This document shows positions 1 to 10,265 of a DNA stretch of 64,000 bases, piece by piece; position 1 is the first letter of the stretch; the number at the start of each line of letters is the position of its first letter. The notes beneath the pieces are model-generated. The model saw only the letters and a program-made list of their open reading frames with translations, had not been told where the DNA came from and did not search any database. The DNA lies in assembly GCA_963580285.1 (NCBI GenBank), contig OY757016.1, positions 45,399,124-45,463,123 of the forward strand. The letters are read 5' to 3'. The DNA comes from Lucinisca nassula. Lineage: Eukaryota > Mollusca > Bivalvia > Lucinida > Lucinidae. Both the position numbers and the translations under genes were made by a program.

Positions 1-225
1 TCTCCCAAATCAGTTATGGTCACGTGGACAACAGCATGATTTCGGATTTTGCCATTTAGTAAATAAGTATCTGTTGTAAACATGCAATCGTCCTAAAAAT
101 GCTCCGGCCAAAATATGGATTCATAGATAACTGTTGTACAAGTGATTATAGATACTTTTACTTTGATTGGAATGACCAGGAAAATAAGCAAGGCACGCCT
201 TTTTTGTCTTAATTTTTTGTTTCGG
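1..225. other. unassigned AT-rich DNA
   Basis: No open frame, tRNA-like block or clear repeat was recognised here. Under the host-gene model it lies downstream of the minus-strand stop codon. Confidence 0.4.
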
Positions 226-413
226 ATTTACGGCCCTTTCAAGATTATTTCACTCATATCGAGGTAGGCGAAAACCAGAGTACCCGGAGAAAAACCACAT
301 GACCTTCCGTTGCAGAACGTTGCGTCTCACATGTGACCCGAGCCAGGCTCGAACCACAGCGGTGAGAGCGGTGGTTATGAGTCAGCGCTCTTATCCATTA
401 GGCCACGGAAGCC
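226..413 (-). repeat. tRNA-derived SINE (CAU-anticodon-like head)
   Basis: Read on the minus strand, 413 down to about 350 has an A-box-like TGGCCTAATGGATAAG, an anticodon-loop-like CTCATAA and a B-box-like GGTTCGAGCC. The variable region is too long for a working tRNA. The rest, down to about 226, is the SINE body. The fold is degraded, so I call a SINE head and not a tRNA gene. Confidence 0.6.
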
Positions 414-565
414 CGTAAGACACGATTATGCTACCGTTATCACATACAGTCGAACTTCAATGGCTCGAACACCTTTGGGACCTTGAAAATCTGTTCGAGA
501 CAGGGGTAGTTCGAGCCACTGAGGTTACTGTCAGGAGGCATAACGAGATACTTTTACACATTTTT

Positions 566-655
566 TCGGTGTATGATAATGAATATGTATGCTGTGTGTA
601 CTCATTAGAATCGCCTCATTGAGGCGATTTTAATGAGTACACACAGCATACATTT
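566..655. repeat. hairpin core of the GAACCGCC-type MITE family
   Basis: Near-perfect inverted repeat centred near 619 with arms of about 31 bp and one G:U-type mismatch. The centre reads GAATCGCCTCA then TGAGGCGATT, matching the stem core of the full-length MITEs at 18728, 29012 and 42753. Terminal repeats are not recognisable, so this is a relic or a core-only copy. Confidence 0.6.
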
Positions 656-849
656 GCAAGATAAAAGACTAAAATCTCCTTAATTATCCCCCACTGTTTC
701 TTATGTAGAGGATTTCGCTAGGGGCTCAAGAACGGGTTAGACTCATCCATGGTAAACGAGCCATCGGTGTTCGAGCCATCGAAGTTCTACTTTATAAAGT
801 AAAAAGAGCGAGCGGGAAATTACTGTTGTTAAAATGTTTTTAGTATAGG

Positions 850-1090
850 CCCCGGGCTTCGAGAAATACATTGGACGGCATGATGCTTCCACGCAGAGCT
901 GAAACCGATCTCACATGACTGGTAAACCGCTCCTGCAAAGTGGTGCGAGTCGAACCGTCTCTACATGTAAACCCTTCTGGTTTGTTTGGGCGGCAGGGCT
1001 TGAGATGTCATTTCATCTCAATGTTGGGTAAAAGTCTCACAAAAGTTGAAGCAACGTCTCCAAAATCAGTGACCTAAATAGTGTTGACGG
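850..1090 (+). repeat. SINE-A copy 1 of a head-to-tail pair
   Basis: Matches the family seen at 19705, 27540 and 40595: head with GGGCTT, then GCAGAGCTGAAACCGA, GGGCTTGAGATGTCATTTC and a 3' part GTGTTGACGG. This copy stops at GTGTTGACGGG and runs straight into copy 2, losing the terminal GACGTTAAAC block. Confidence 0.7.
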
Positions 1091-1350
1091 GCTGCATGAT
1101 GCTTTCACGCAGAGCTGAAACCGACTGCACACGAGTACTGGTAAAGCGCTTGGAAGGTCAAAGGCTGCCCAGGCAAAGTTGTGCGAGTCGGCCCGTCCAT
1201 GCAAATAAACCCTATAGGTTTCATTGGGCGGCAGGGATTGAGATGTATCATCTAAATGTAAGGTAAAGTCCCACAAAATTGGAAGCAACGTCTCCAAAAT
1301 TATCTAAAAATGTGTTGACGGGGACGTTAAACTTCAAATCAAAGAAACAA
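1091..1350 (+). repeat. SINE-A copy 2 of a head-to-tail pair
   Basis: Starts at CTGCATGATGC, lacking the outer head, and ends with GACGTTAAACTTCAAATCAA followed by an A-rich tail, the normal 3' end of the family. The junction at 1090 removes the end of copy 1 and the head of copy 2, as expected from recombination between two copies or insertion into one. Confidence 0.7.
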
Positions 1351-1560
1351 ATGTGACCACAGGTGTAATAACATACGGTTTCTGGCGCGCCTTTGTTGTT
1401 TTTTGAAGTTCTTCGGTAATAAAATCCGATTTGAGCCGGCGCATGACAAAACCAACACTAAGACCGGTGCGACCAACAGAGACTGAAATCAACCCATCCA
1501 CTATGACAAGACCTTCTGTTTATGTCTCTTTGCATAGATATTAGCCTTAAGTAGGTACAC

Positions 1561-1632
1561 GCGATCGGCGAAGACTCTGATCAGACTGCGCGAATGCGCA
1601 GTCTGATCTGAGACTTCGCTGGTCGCTCAAGA
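1561..1632. repeat. imperfect palindrome
   Basis: Arms of about 24 bp (GCGAAGACTCTGATCAGACTG and its near complement) around a four-base GAAT loop, with two to three mismatches. It resembles the TCTGATCAG motifs scattered through the window, for example at 21600 and 30660. Confidence 0.6.
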
Positions 1633-1675
1633 CTTCTTGTACATTTTGTCATGCGCTGGCTCAAAGGATAAACAC

Positions 1676-1775
1676 AATCTTACACTTGTTGTCATTTTAA
1701 ATGAAATTTATGAAACTCGCAAAAGGTTTGTTTCATAAATTTCTTAGGAAATGACCACTCGTGTAAGATCCTTAA
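1676..1775. repeat. diverged hairpin repeat, same family as 2782-2874
   Basis: Starts CAATCTTACACTTG and ends GTGTAAGATCC, with GAAATTTATGAAAC and GTTTCATAAATTTC in the arms. The arms carry several mismatches compared with the perfect copy about 1 kb away. Confidence 0.6.
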
Positions 1776-1823
1776 TATATGACCCTAGTACATGCCGTCT
1801 GTTACGCATCATATGAATGTATA

Positions 1824-1917
1824 TCATCTGTTCCTTCTTGAAGCCACTTGATCAGCTAAAGCTTCTTTATGTGATGGTGGCTGGTATTCTGATTCATACC
1901 CTACATTCGTTATTGTC
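1824..1917 (-). pseudogene. duplicate fragment of the host tail exon
   Basis: Reading minus from about 1917 to the TGA at 1824-1826 gives a peptide that aligns with the last residues of the 3673-4123 exon. Both have QPPS, then an acidic/alanine stretch, then NR at the C terminus, and the similarity runs past the stop. An in-frame TAG lies just upstream, and the tyrosine of the last PPxY is histidine here. I infer a segmental duplication of the gene's 3' end that has decayed, though use as an alternative last exon is not excluded. Confidence 0.6.
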
Positions 1918-2781
1918 TACCTTAAGGATGACTTTTGCTCCGGAAGCAATGACTATTTGAATGTTATTTTCTATTAGCATGTCATCCGTGTTATTGTCTA
2001 CGGCTGTGGGTGTAGACCACCTTAGGTTTACTTTTGCCCCAGAAGCATTAAAGAAAAGGCCATTACTGACTGAATGCTATATTCTATATAGCAGTGCTAT
2101 TTGTTATAATGATTAAAAACCGGGATTGACCGGAACACTTCCGTAAGTTTATCACACCCTTTGTTTCACATGATGTTGACTTCCCTCCGACGCTACAGTA
2201 CATCTTTTTATGTTTGTTTTCACTGAAAGAAGGCAGATGCATCTGCTCTACTGATTTTCGTTTCCTCAGTACGAGTGGTTGTCATAGTAAAAGATTGGTA
2301 GTTTTGTTTATAATAATAAACTGGAGTCAACATTTGGAATCTTTGGCTATTATACAAGTTTCAGTATTTACTGGCACACTTATACAGAATGCATATGAGC
2401 AGCTTTGTCATTTGACATTCCAATCCTATGACTACACAAATTAATGTGTGCTAAGCGTAGGCTCAAGCTTTTTGTAAAAGCTAATACTTGTAGAGCTAAA
2501 GACCGCTCAGTCTCCTCATTTCAGTCATATATGTCACAAGTGTATGCAGAAATATTACTTAACCGGCGGTTACGCATCATATAGTTTATTATCATATGAC
2601 GTCGTTGATAAGCAGTGGCTAACGCCGTGTAATAAAAATCGTATGACCACACGTGTAATAACACATTGGCAGGATTAAGTAACGTCATGATGACGTCCAT
2701 GTCAACCATGTAATTTTGTAGAAAATTTGTCAAATTTATAGGCGATTAAATCCAATACAAAGTGGCCATATGATTAACAGA
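1918..2781. other. unassigned intergenic stretch
   Basis: A local direct duplication is visible: CTACCTTAAGGATGACTTTTG near 1918 and a similar block near 2018, each followed by GAAGCA. Otherwise the stretch is AT-rich with no convincing gene. Confidence 0.35.
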
Positions 2782-2874
2782 ATCTTACACTCGTGGTCAT
2801 TTCATATGAAATTTATGAAACTCGCCCAAGGCTCGTTTCATAAATTTCATATGAAATGACCACGAGTGTAAGAT
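2782..2874. repeat. perfect 40 bp hairpin (palindromic MITE)
   Basis: 2782-2821 is exactly complementary to 2835-2874, leaving a 13-base loop. The arms begin ATCTTACACTCGTGGTCATT. The absence of mismatches over 40 bp contrasts with the diverged relative at 1676 and suggests a young copy. Confidence 0.85.
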
Positions 2875-2984
2875 CCTCTATGTAAGCATACCATCAAGAA
2901 ACCATACATTTATAATTTTTGACCCCCTTAAATCCAACTTTTATATTGTAAAACTTGGGTTTTCGGGTTATACTTGGCCTCCGC

Positions 2985-3245
2985 CAAAAACATTGGACTG
3001 CATGCTCATGCTGCTTCCACGCAGAGCTGAAACTGATCACACGAGTACAGGAAAACAGTTTAGAAGGACTAAATTTGTGTGAGACCGACCGTCCAATGCA
3101 CATAAGCCTTATGGTTTCATTTGGCGGCAAGGCTTGAGATTTCCATTTCACCTCAATGCCGGGTAAAAGTCCAACACATTGGAAGCAGCGTCTCCGAAAT
3201 TACCTAAATATTGTTGACGGGGACGCTAAACCTCAATTCAAATAA
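2985..3245 (+). repeat. SINE-A copy
   Basis: Contains GCAGAGCTGAAACTGA, GGCTTGAGATTTCCATTTC and the 3' signature GTTGACGGGGACGCTAAAC. It is followed directly by a truncated hairpin MITE. Confidence 0.65.
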
Positions 3246-3249
3246 AAAA

Positions 3250-3385
3250 ACAGGGGTATACATTATTTGTCTTTTTGTGCTCAAAAACATAGATTGTGGG
3301 TTTCGTTAGTACCGCATCGCTAAGGCGGTTCTAACGATTTTTCCACAACTTATGTTTTGAGCAGAAATATGAAAACTATCTAAAC
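3250..3385. repeat. truncated hairpin MITE (GAACCGCC family)
   Basis: Retains the inner stem: TTGTGCTCAAAAACATAGATTG on one side, GTTTTGAGCAGAAATA on the other, and a degraded GTACCGC/GGCGGTTC centre. The outer terminal repeats are missing. Confidence 0.6.
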
Positions 3386-3432
3386 CTTTTTATCTGAAAA
3401 TTATCCCTTTTGGTTGTAAAATTTTCAATATA

Positions 3433-3532
3433 CAGTAAAACTACACTAAGACCACCTTTAGGACTGTTCAAAAGTGGTCTAAAAGACCACTTTTGAACAG
3501 TACCAAAGGTGGTTTCTGACCAGGGGATACTG
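3433..3532. mobile_element. Tc1/mariner-like palindromic MITE
   Basis: A 100 bp element bounded by CAGTA and TACTG and flanked on both sides by TA (3431-3432, 3533-3534), the target duplication of Tc1/mariner transposons. Most of it is one inverted repeat, with arms GACCACCTTTAGGACTG and a near complement. Non-autonomous: there is no coding sequence. Confidence 0.75.
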
Positions 3533-3672
3533 TATGTATAAAACACAAAGAAAGAATAACTGAAACTTTCTAAATAAGCTTTTTTAAAGCAGAATTAGTG
3601 TCACTTTTTGCTGGTCTTAATAGCGGAATTTTACCGTATTCGAACAGGCTTGTTTTCGTAATGCAATTCATA

Positions 3673-4123
3673 TCATCTGTTCTCTCTTAGAGTCATTTGA
3701 CCAGCTACTGCTTCTTCGTAGGATGGTGGCTGTTCTTCTGATCCACACCTTACATTCACAACTGGGCTAAAGTCCTCTACTGATCTTATATATGCAACAC
3801 TGGTATAATCAGGGGGCTTGTCCGGGTTTGAGACGCCAGTATGAGTTGTCGCTTGCAATTCACTGTAGGGAGGTAGACGATTACCGTATTCCTCTTGCAG
3901 TGACCTCGGCTCAAGCTGATTCCCGGCGTTCGCTGTTTCATTTAGAGTCACTGGATACTGAGAACGATAACCGTTGACTTGCGTCGAGTCAATTTGACAA
4001 GTTTCCGAAGTATTGCGAGTAATTGTTCCAGAACCGGTGGTTTGTGTTGTTTGTCTGGGATATAAAGTTGTTTGGCGGGTAATCTCATGTGCTTCCTGGT
4101 CTGACTCTGTTTGTTGTCGTTGC
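3673..4123 (-). CDS. terminal exon of a Sushi-domain membrane protein: PPxY cytoplasmic tail
   Basis: Last of three exons of a minus-strand host gene. The open frame runs on to 4215, but a good acceptor (ACTTTTGCAG ending at 4124) puts the exon start at 4123. Its first base completes the codon begun by the last two bases of the exon at 24604-24715, and the frame then stays open for 149 residues to a TGA at 3673. The tail is polar and Gln/Thr-rich and carries LPPYSEL, KPPDYTSV and QPPSYEEA. PPxY motifs bind WW domains, classically those of NEDD4-type ubiquitin ligases, so regulated endocytosis or ubiquitination is a reasonable inference. No catalytic domain is present. No clear AATAAA was seen within 130 bp downstream. 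Alternative: a single-exon ORF starting at the open-frame boundary, which I think less likely because the spliced phases fit. Confidence 0.8.
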
Positions 4124-4341
4124 CTGCAAAAGTATTTCAAGCAGAAATCTTGCAATATTTTACGAAAACTTCCCCACCCTGGGCCATAATGAAATTCAGA
4201 AGATCTAATGTCCATTATTCCAGGTTATGCAAACTCAGGATAAGCACAAACTATAAAGCAGTTATATAATTTTTTTTGTACAGGGCAAAACAACGATAAT
4301 CTTTGCTTACACGTTCATAACATATAGGTACAGAGAAAAGT

Positions 4342-4500
4342 AAACCATCATGTAAACAGGCCTATATAATAAATATGTTCTATAAAAGGGTTGTCCTTTG
4401 GAAGCAAGGAATACACCCCACTTCTATTTAGTACAATTGGGTTTCAAAGTTGTATATAGTGGTATCCATTATTTTTCTTATTTCTGCTCAAAACATTTTG
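4342..4500 (-). mobile_element. hairpin MITE remnant carrying the 3' part of the hammerhead repeat
   Basis: On the minus strand the MITE tract AAATAGAAGTGGG is followed by GTGTATTCCTTGCTTCCAAA, CCCTTTTATAGAAC and the variant terminus TATAGGCCTGTTT. The same order occurs in the MITE at 51700-52038, where the inserted piece also holds an intact hammerhead ribozyme. Here the ribozyme half is missing. Confidence 0.6.
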
Positions 4501-4949
4501 TGTGTGTCTATCGAGCACCCAGGGATATTTCTGGCCCAAAATATCGAAGAGCCCTAAAAATGACCCAAGGGTTCATGTCCCATTTATTTACATGGTAACA
4601 TCAAGATTTTGATGGGCCTTTTTGAATTTACATGGGCCTTTTGGAAATATTGATGGGCCCAAGAATCCTTAATGTACACATTACAGCAAAATTAACATCA
4701 AATTCGAATAGCTTAAATATGGGGCACAAACAAAAAATAAATGACAAATAGTTTTCTCATGAAATGACTTGGGCCCATCCCATAAATATCCCTGAGCACC
4801 CATACCCTATGTTTGCAGTATAGATAAGAAAAATATTACGAATTTTCATAAAAAAAGTAACTATTTGCAAAATGTGACAAAAATGCACTAAGTCACACGG
4901 GAATGCTATCTTAATGGTAAACTAATATGCACATGACTGAACAAGATTT

Positions 4950-6420
4950 TTTTTCTCTATTTTTAGCCCTCGCGATCATCTTGTTCACCGAAGCAGGGTG
5001 ATTTTAGCGTTTGTGGTAGGGAGCCGTCTAGGCAAAATTCATGTGAAATTTGAATCGAACTGGCTAAGGGGTTAGGAGTTTGCAATAAAAGCAATTTGTT
5101 GGTGTTTTTCTATTTTTAGTTCTGGTGTCCATTTTGCTTATTTTAGCGAAATGGGTTAAACTACGTTGGAACAGGGTTATCTAAGCATTATTCCTATGAA
5201 GTTCGAATGACATTTACCCAAGGGTACAGGCGGAGTAGTCGCACCTAAGCAACACCCCTACGATTCTTTGAAAATAGGCCCTGGGCATGGGAGGAGTAGT
5301 CGTTTGAATATTTTTCCTGTTTGTTTGCTCTGACGGCCATATTGTTCAATGGAGCGAAACAATTTTAGCTTTTTTGCTAGGGTCCCACCTAGGTAACAAT
5401 CCTGTGAAGCTTAAATGAAATTGGCCATATAGTTTAGGAGGAGTAGTCTTTTAAATAGTTTATGTTCTTCTATTTTTAGCTCTGACGGCCGTTTTGCTTA
5501 TTGGAGTGGAACAGTTTTAGCTAGTTTGGTGTTGGGTCATCTACACAAACATTCAGTTTGGATAAAATTAGCACAGAGTATGGAAGAAGTAGTCGTTTAA
5601 ATATTTTTTCTATTTTTGGCTCTGGCGGCCATGGAGGGGAACGATTTTAGGTATTAGATAGGGAGCAACCAGGCAACATTCCTATAAAATTTGAAACGGA
5701 TTTGCCTACGGGTGTAGGAAGAGTTTGCATTTAAAGAAAACTGTTGTAGTTTTTTTAGTTCTGGCGGCCATTTCGCTCATTGGGGCGGAATAGTTCTTGC
5801 TATTTCGGTAGAGGGCCAGCTTTCCTATGGAGTTTAAATGAAATTGGTCGAAAGGGATGGGAGAAGTCGTTTAAAGATTTTTTTTTTTCAATTTTAGATC
5901 TTGTTCATTTTGCTTCTAGGAGAAGAACGATTTAACTTATTTTGGAACAGGTTCCAACTCCTGTGATGTTTGAATAAAATTCGCCCATGGATATAGGAGG
6001 AGAAACCACTTTTTAGCTCTCGCGGCTACTCGGACCTAAACGATTGCAGCTATTTTGGTAGAGGGTCGCCTAAGCAACATTTCGTGACGTTTGAAAAGAA
6101 TTTGATCTGGGGTAATGGAGGAGTAGACATTTAAATATTTTCTTTTTTTAGCTCTGGCGAATATCTTGTTCATCGGAGCGGAACGATTTTAGTTTTTTTT
6201 TTTTTGCTAGAGGGTCACCTATGCCACATTCCTGTGAAGTTTGAATGAAACTGGCCTAGGGGAATGGGGGAGTAGTCGTTTAAAGAGTTTCCCATTCTAG
6301 CTCTGTGGCCATGTTTTTCATTACAGCAGAATGAGTGTAGCTATTTTGATAGAGACCCACCTAGGCAACATTCCTGTGATGTTTAAATAAAATTGATCCA
6401 ATGGTTCAGGAGGAGTAGTA
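4950..6420 (+). repeat. tandem array, ~145 bp diverged units (left part)
   Basis: About ten units, each with a T-rich run, TTTTTAGCTCTGGCGGCCAT, GGAGCGGAACGATTTTAGC, TAGAGGGTCACCTAGGCAAC, ATTCCTGTGAAGTTTGAA and a GGAGGAGTAGTCGTTTAAA close. Unit-to-unit divergence is high and there is no sustained open frame. The array resumes at 16661 on the far side of the gypsy element. Confidence 0.8.
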
Positions 6421-6424
6421 GTTT
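6421..6424. repeat. target-site duplication GTTT (left)
   Basis: GTTT immediately precedes the LTR at 6425 and the same four bases follow the other LTR at 16658-16661. A duplication of 4-6 bp is usual for Ty3/gypsy integrases. Confidence 0.85.
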
Positions 6425-6934
6425 TGTCACCCTATGATCGTATCGATATAAACAATAAAATATTCCTTTTGACTTCTTTTAATTTTCTTCAATTTCGTGT
6501 TTCCGTATTTTTTTAGTTCCTAAAATGCCTCGGCTATACCAAAGTTAAAATAAATAAAGTTGATCTATCCTGATCGCCGCCCAGGCCGAGACTGCTGAAC
6601 TCTGCTCGTGCGGCTTGTTTTATTGCTTCTCCGGTCCAAAGTTCAGAATAGAGACTTCTCATTGGACCAGAGCATATTTTAGCCTTCCCACGTCAGAGTT
6701 CAAGCTTAGCCAGGCACATGACCATGTTTATGAAATATCCCTGTCAGTAATTGTAACGACAAGTTATTCAGCGGTCAGTCTCCCAAATATAGATACAACT
6801 AAGTGTTTTGAACTGTCGTTACAAGAGCAGTAGGATATCAAAGTCACGCTTTGTTTTTGGATGTTTGCATGTCCCATGTCCTACCTGTACTAAGTATGAC
6901 CAGGTAAGCCGAGGCCCAACCCCATATTACAACA
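6425..6934 (-). repeat. 3' LTR (510 bp)
   Basis: Runs TG...CA on the sense strand, as LTRs do. It has the same length and sequence as 16148-16657 and is offset by exactly 9723. A sense-strand AATAAA lies at 6624-6619. The open frame on the opposite strand is present in both LTRs and has no known counterpart, so I treat it as chance. Confidence 0.95.
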
Positions 6935-6947
6935 TACCCCCCATACT
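6935..6947 (-). promoter_or_regulatory. polypurine tract
   Basis: On the sense strand AGTATGGGGGGTA abuts the 3' LTR. A purine run in this place primes plus-strand DNA synthesis in gypsy elements. Confidence 0.8.
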
Positions 6948-7435
6948 TAAATAGAAATGTTGCTCATGCTAATGCATCAGCCACATTTCTACACAGACAC
7001 TACTATTTAATTTTCACAAATCATTAAACGTCAAAAATCATTCTTGGCCACCATATTCCTCAACCCTTAAACTTAATATTTTAAATAAGTGTAAGCTTTG
7101 GATTAATTAACTAACAATTGATCAATTACACTTAATGAATGAATTAACACATGTTGAATGAAAAGGAAAACAACTTTGACCAAGAATCACTATAAAATTT
7201 TCTCGTCCACAGGAACACGCAGTCTCCGAGCTTCTTCCTCCAAAGTAACACATAGATCCTTTACGTTGGTCGCCGATCTCTTCTAATCTGAAATGTACGT
7301 TGTCGATCGCCAGGTTGATCGCGACACCATAGGTTGACGGTCGCCATGTTGACCATATGCGTTAATATTGGATGTTGTACGTTTTAACCAACAGCAACAG
7401 ACCTGACCACCCGGTTGGTCAGTGTAGAGTTCTGG

Positions 7436-7524
7436 TCGCCTCGGTTGACCAAGCGTCGGTGCAGTCTGATCACTCGCCTCGGTTGACCAAGCGTCGGTGC
7501 AGTCTGATCACTCGCCTCGGTTGA
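7436..7524 (-). repeat. 38 bp tandem repeat in the env 3' untranslated region
   Basis: Two exact 38 bp units (7436-7473, 7474-7511) and 13 bases of a third. Each contains CGGTTGACC. Related GGTTGA/GGTCGCC motifs are spread over 7297-7450. Position between env and the polypurine tract is similar to where some gypsy elements carry repeated regulatory or insulator sites, but no function is shown here. Confidence 0.75.
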
Positions 7525-7652
7525 TCGCGCGTCGTGGAACGTTTAGTGTTTATAAATTCATTCTAGAATAGACAACATCTATATACATCACTCATCAACA
7601 TACTGTACATGTTAATTAAAACAAACAGTACATAATATCCAGAGTTCGTGAT

Positions 7653-9719
7653 TCACATTACGTTTGCCTTTTCCTTTGGTACAGTCGTGAAGACCACTTG
7701 GGAATCCAATACAGGGAATTTCTTCTTGGCTACCGCCATTTCAATATCTTGGGCTGAGTCGTCGACCCTTTCTCGCCCTTCTGACAACAGCGACGACATA
7801 CAAGTAGCAGCTTCGTCGTGGAAACGTCGGTTTTCTGTTTTGTCATTGTTCGTGTCGTTGCCAGACATCATGGTTATTTGTTCTCGTTTTCTAGTTTTTG
7901 CTTTGTTTTGCAACAGTTTTGCGAGCAATGATTTTCTGCACTTGCAGTAAACAATCACTGACAAAACAAATACAACCGTAATACCAATGATAACAACCAC
8001 ATAACCCCATGTTGGAAATGCATTTGAGTTCATATCTTCGATTGGCCTAAGCTGATCTAAATGGCCAAGTAAGGAATCAAGAGGGAATTCCTCTAAGCTA
8101 TCCAATTTCCTTGGTAGTTTCAAAGTAGAGTTTATATGAAAGTTTCTTTGTTTTATTTTATCCCAAACTTTGAACTCCGAGAAATTATAGTGCTTTAACA
8201 TTTCATTCAATGGACTGCTTACATTTTCAAGTGTATGCCTCTCATAATAACCGGTGAGTGTAAACGCCCTTGATGTAGCAATGCAATTCTTATGTAAGTT
8301 TAAGAATCCATAAGGTGGTGTTACAACAAATTTCTCTTGATTGGAGCCCTTATCGTCGCATGCTATGTTAAAGGTCACTGTCTGTTTGGTTACTATTAAA
8401 TATACGTCCTTAGCCAGAAATTTAGCAGTTGGTAACCTTGAATGCTGTAGCCAAACATCACAATTTTGTTTGACACTCTCTTTATCTTCCATGAAATTGC
8501 TTATTATGCAACTTGTACCAATGTTAGTGTTTCTAATGGGTTCCTTTACATTACAAATTTTGAGAGTAGGATCACTGCACTGAAACGCATGATCCTCATC
8601 TAGTAAAATAAATTGTGTTTTCTCAGGATTGACAGCCAAATACGAAGCCTCAAGTTTATAATATGCTAAAAGTTCCTTCTTTTGTGCGCGCGGCGTACCT
8701 AGCAACGGTGCTGGCAATGAGATCGCGTGAAATAAATCAAAGCGCCGTGTAAATTCTATCAAAGGAATGTTGATCGTTATTATAACTCGATTATCCTGAA
8801 AAAGTGTCATGCACTTTAAGTACTGGAAGTACTCGAAGAGATGCGTCCGAGGGTCAAACGGTAACCCTATCGTTTTGGGTAAGCGTTCTTGAATACTCAT
8901 CAATATGTTCCTTAGGTTTGCAGCAGTCACAGTACTTGGAGATAAGCGCTGCATGATTATCGACTGTACTTGAATTTGAAAGTGCAAGTAGAAGTACATT
9001 GACCTAGTTATTGCATTTTTTATCTCCTCAATTACTCGGGTTATCCTAGCAATTAGAATAACCATTTTCTCAAGCGTATTAATGTCTTGTTCAAGCTGAT
9101 CTGAGATGTTTATGATGGTATCCTCTATGGAACCAATGCTGTCGATTATTTCGTTTATTTTTTGCCTATTTTCCTTGATCTCTAACCTGGTTACATTTAG
9201 GACTGAAATGGATTCCTGGAATGCATGTGCCAGGTCCAGTTGATTCTGTGCTAATACGTTAATATTCCTCCGAATCTTTTCAACGTCTGTACTAGTTAAG
9301 ACTCCGAAGAGACTGCTCATTACGTCGCCCACGAAATTGAAAATTCCACGTTTAGCACGTGTACCTACGTGTGATTCCCTTAATAATTTATACTCACTCA
9401 AGCTGAAGACAATATCATTGTGCATTTCCTGGATTACCCCAATTTCGCCCTTAAATCCCTCAAATACACTCCTGTAATCCCTGGTTGGTGGCTGATGATG
9501 TTTTCTTATGACCTCATCAACAAGCTGAGATGCATTGTTAATGTTCTGAGATAACTTAACAAGGAAGCTTTCGTACACCCCAAGGTCTACCACAAAAGAG
9601 ACTAGCCAACGCGACCTTGACATTGAGAATTGACCAATTTTGTGAAAGAAAACTGACTCGTGCATAAAAGACGCTGCACTGCTTAAAATGCAAACAACCA
9701 ATAATGCTGACAACTTCAT
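7653..9719 (-). CDS. env: envelope glycoprotein, baculovirus F-like
   Basis: The frame is open from 9776, but that end uses TTG. The first ATG, at 9719, opens a signal peptide (MKLSALLVVCILSSAAS). About 688 residues follow. Counting from 9776, a furin-type RAKR at about 140-143 is followed by GIFNFVG, the fusion-peptide form of the baculovirus F family. Next comes a long helical heptad region (about 160-260), then a Cys-containing ectodomain. A membrane helix at about 588-610 (YVVVIIGITVVFVLSVIVY) precedes a basic cytoplasmic tail of about 97 residues. Nothing in the frame is broken. About 490 bases of untranslated sequence separate it from pol, so expression from a spliced RNA is likely. Role: membrane fusion, which in errantiviruses can allow cell-to-cell passage. 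Whether it is active here is unknown. Confidence 0.92.
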   Translation of the reverse strand: MKLSALLVVCILSSAASFMHESVFFHKIGQFSMSRSRWLVSFVVDLGVYESFLVKLSQNINNASQLVDEVIRKHHQPPTRDYRSVFEGFKGEIGVIQEMHNDIVFSLSEYKLLRESHVGTRAKRGIFNFVGDVMSSLFGVLTSTDVEKIRRNINVLAQNQLDLAHAFQESISVLNVTRLEIKENRQKINEIIDSIGSIEDTIINISDQLEQDINTLEKMVILIARITRVIEEIKNAITRSMYFYLHFQIQVQSIIMQRLSPSTVTAANLRNILMSIQERLPKTIGLPFDPRTHLFEYFQYLKCMTLFQDNRVIITINIPLIEFTRRFDLFHAISLPAPLLGTPRAQKKELLAYYKLEASYLAVNPEKTQFILLDEDHAFQCSDPTLKICNVKEPIRNTNIGTSCIISNFMEDKESVKQNCDVWLQHSRLPTAKFLAKDVYLIVTKQTVTFNIACDDKGSNQEKFVVTPPYGFLNLHKNCIATSRAFTLTGYYERHTLENVSSPLNEMLKHYNFSEFKVWDKIKQRNFHINSTLKLPRKLDSLEEFPLDSLLGHLDQLRPIEDMNSNAFPTWGYVVVIIGITVVFVLSVIVYCKCRKSLLAKLLQNKAKTRKREQITMMSGNDTNNDKTENRRFHDEAATCMSSLLSEGRERVDDSAQDIEMAVAKKKFPVLDSQVVFTTVPKEKANVM

Positions 9720-10265
9720 CCTCTCTGCCTGTGACTGTCTGTAAAGACACACAAAGAACCTGACGTTACTACACAAGACCTAACTGACCTGAGAACTATA
9801 ACCCCCCTCAAGGTAAGCCAAATCTCAGACACTGTATCCCAGTGCACATCATGTAAGATGTATCATAGTCTTAATCACAAGGTCTATTCAACAGTTTAAG
9901 ATCAACCTCTTAAATATCGCTAATACCTCGCAATATTCGTTTCGCAACGAACTGTAAACCTTAAATACAATTGAGGATCCTCTATTTACTTAATATCTAG
10001 CTACCGTCATCCTGTGTTTACTCTGATAAGACCAGCCTTCGTGAGTCCTTCCCATAGGAATACGCTATTGAAACCCGAAGTTCCGCGTACCGAGTTCTTA
10101 TTTCTGCCCACTGCTCGACTCTTATCTAATTAATTAATCCCTTATCTGTGCATACGATACTTGTACCAATTTCAATAATTACAAGGCAATTAAACAAACG
10201 AACTATTTACAATTCACTACACCTACACTACGTAGGATTTTAATTGCTGAAGCCTTAGCAACTCA
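9720..10265 (-). other. pol-env spacer
   Basis: AT-rich, without a sustained frame. It probably contains the acceptor for a subgenomic env RNA. I could not single one out. Confidence 0.4.

Noticed and set aside
350..413. tRNA gene
   Set aside because: The variable region is too long and the acceptor stem does not close properly. The sequence continues as a SINE body.
6615..6833. 72-codon ORF in each LTR (also 16338-16556)
   Set aside because: It is antisense to the element and identical only because the LTRs are identical. No homology recognised.
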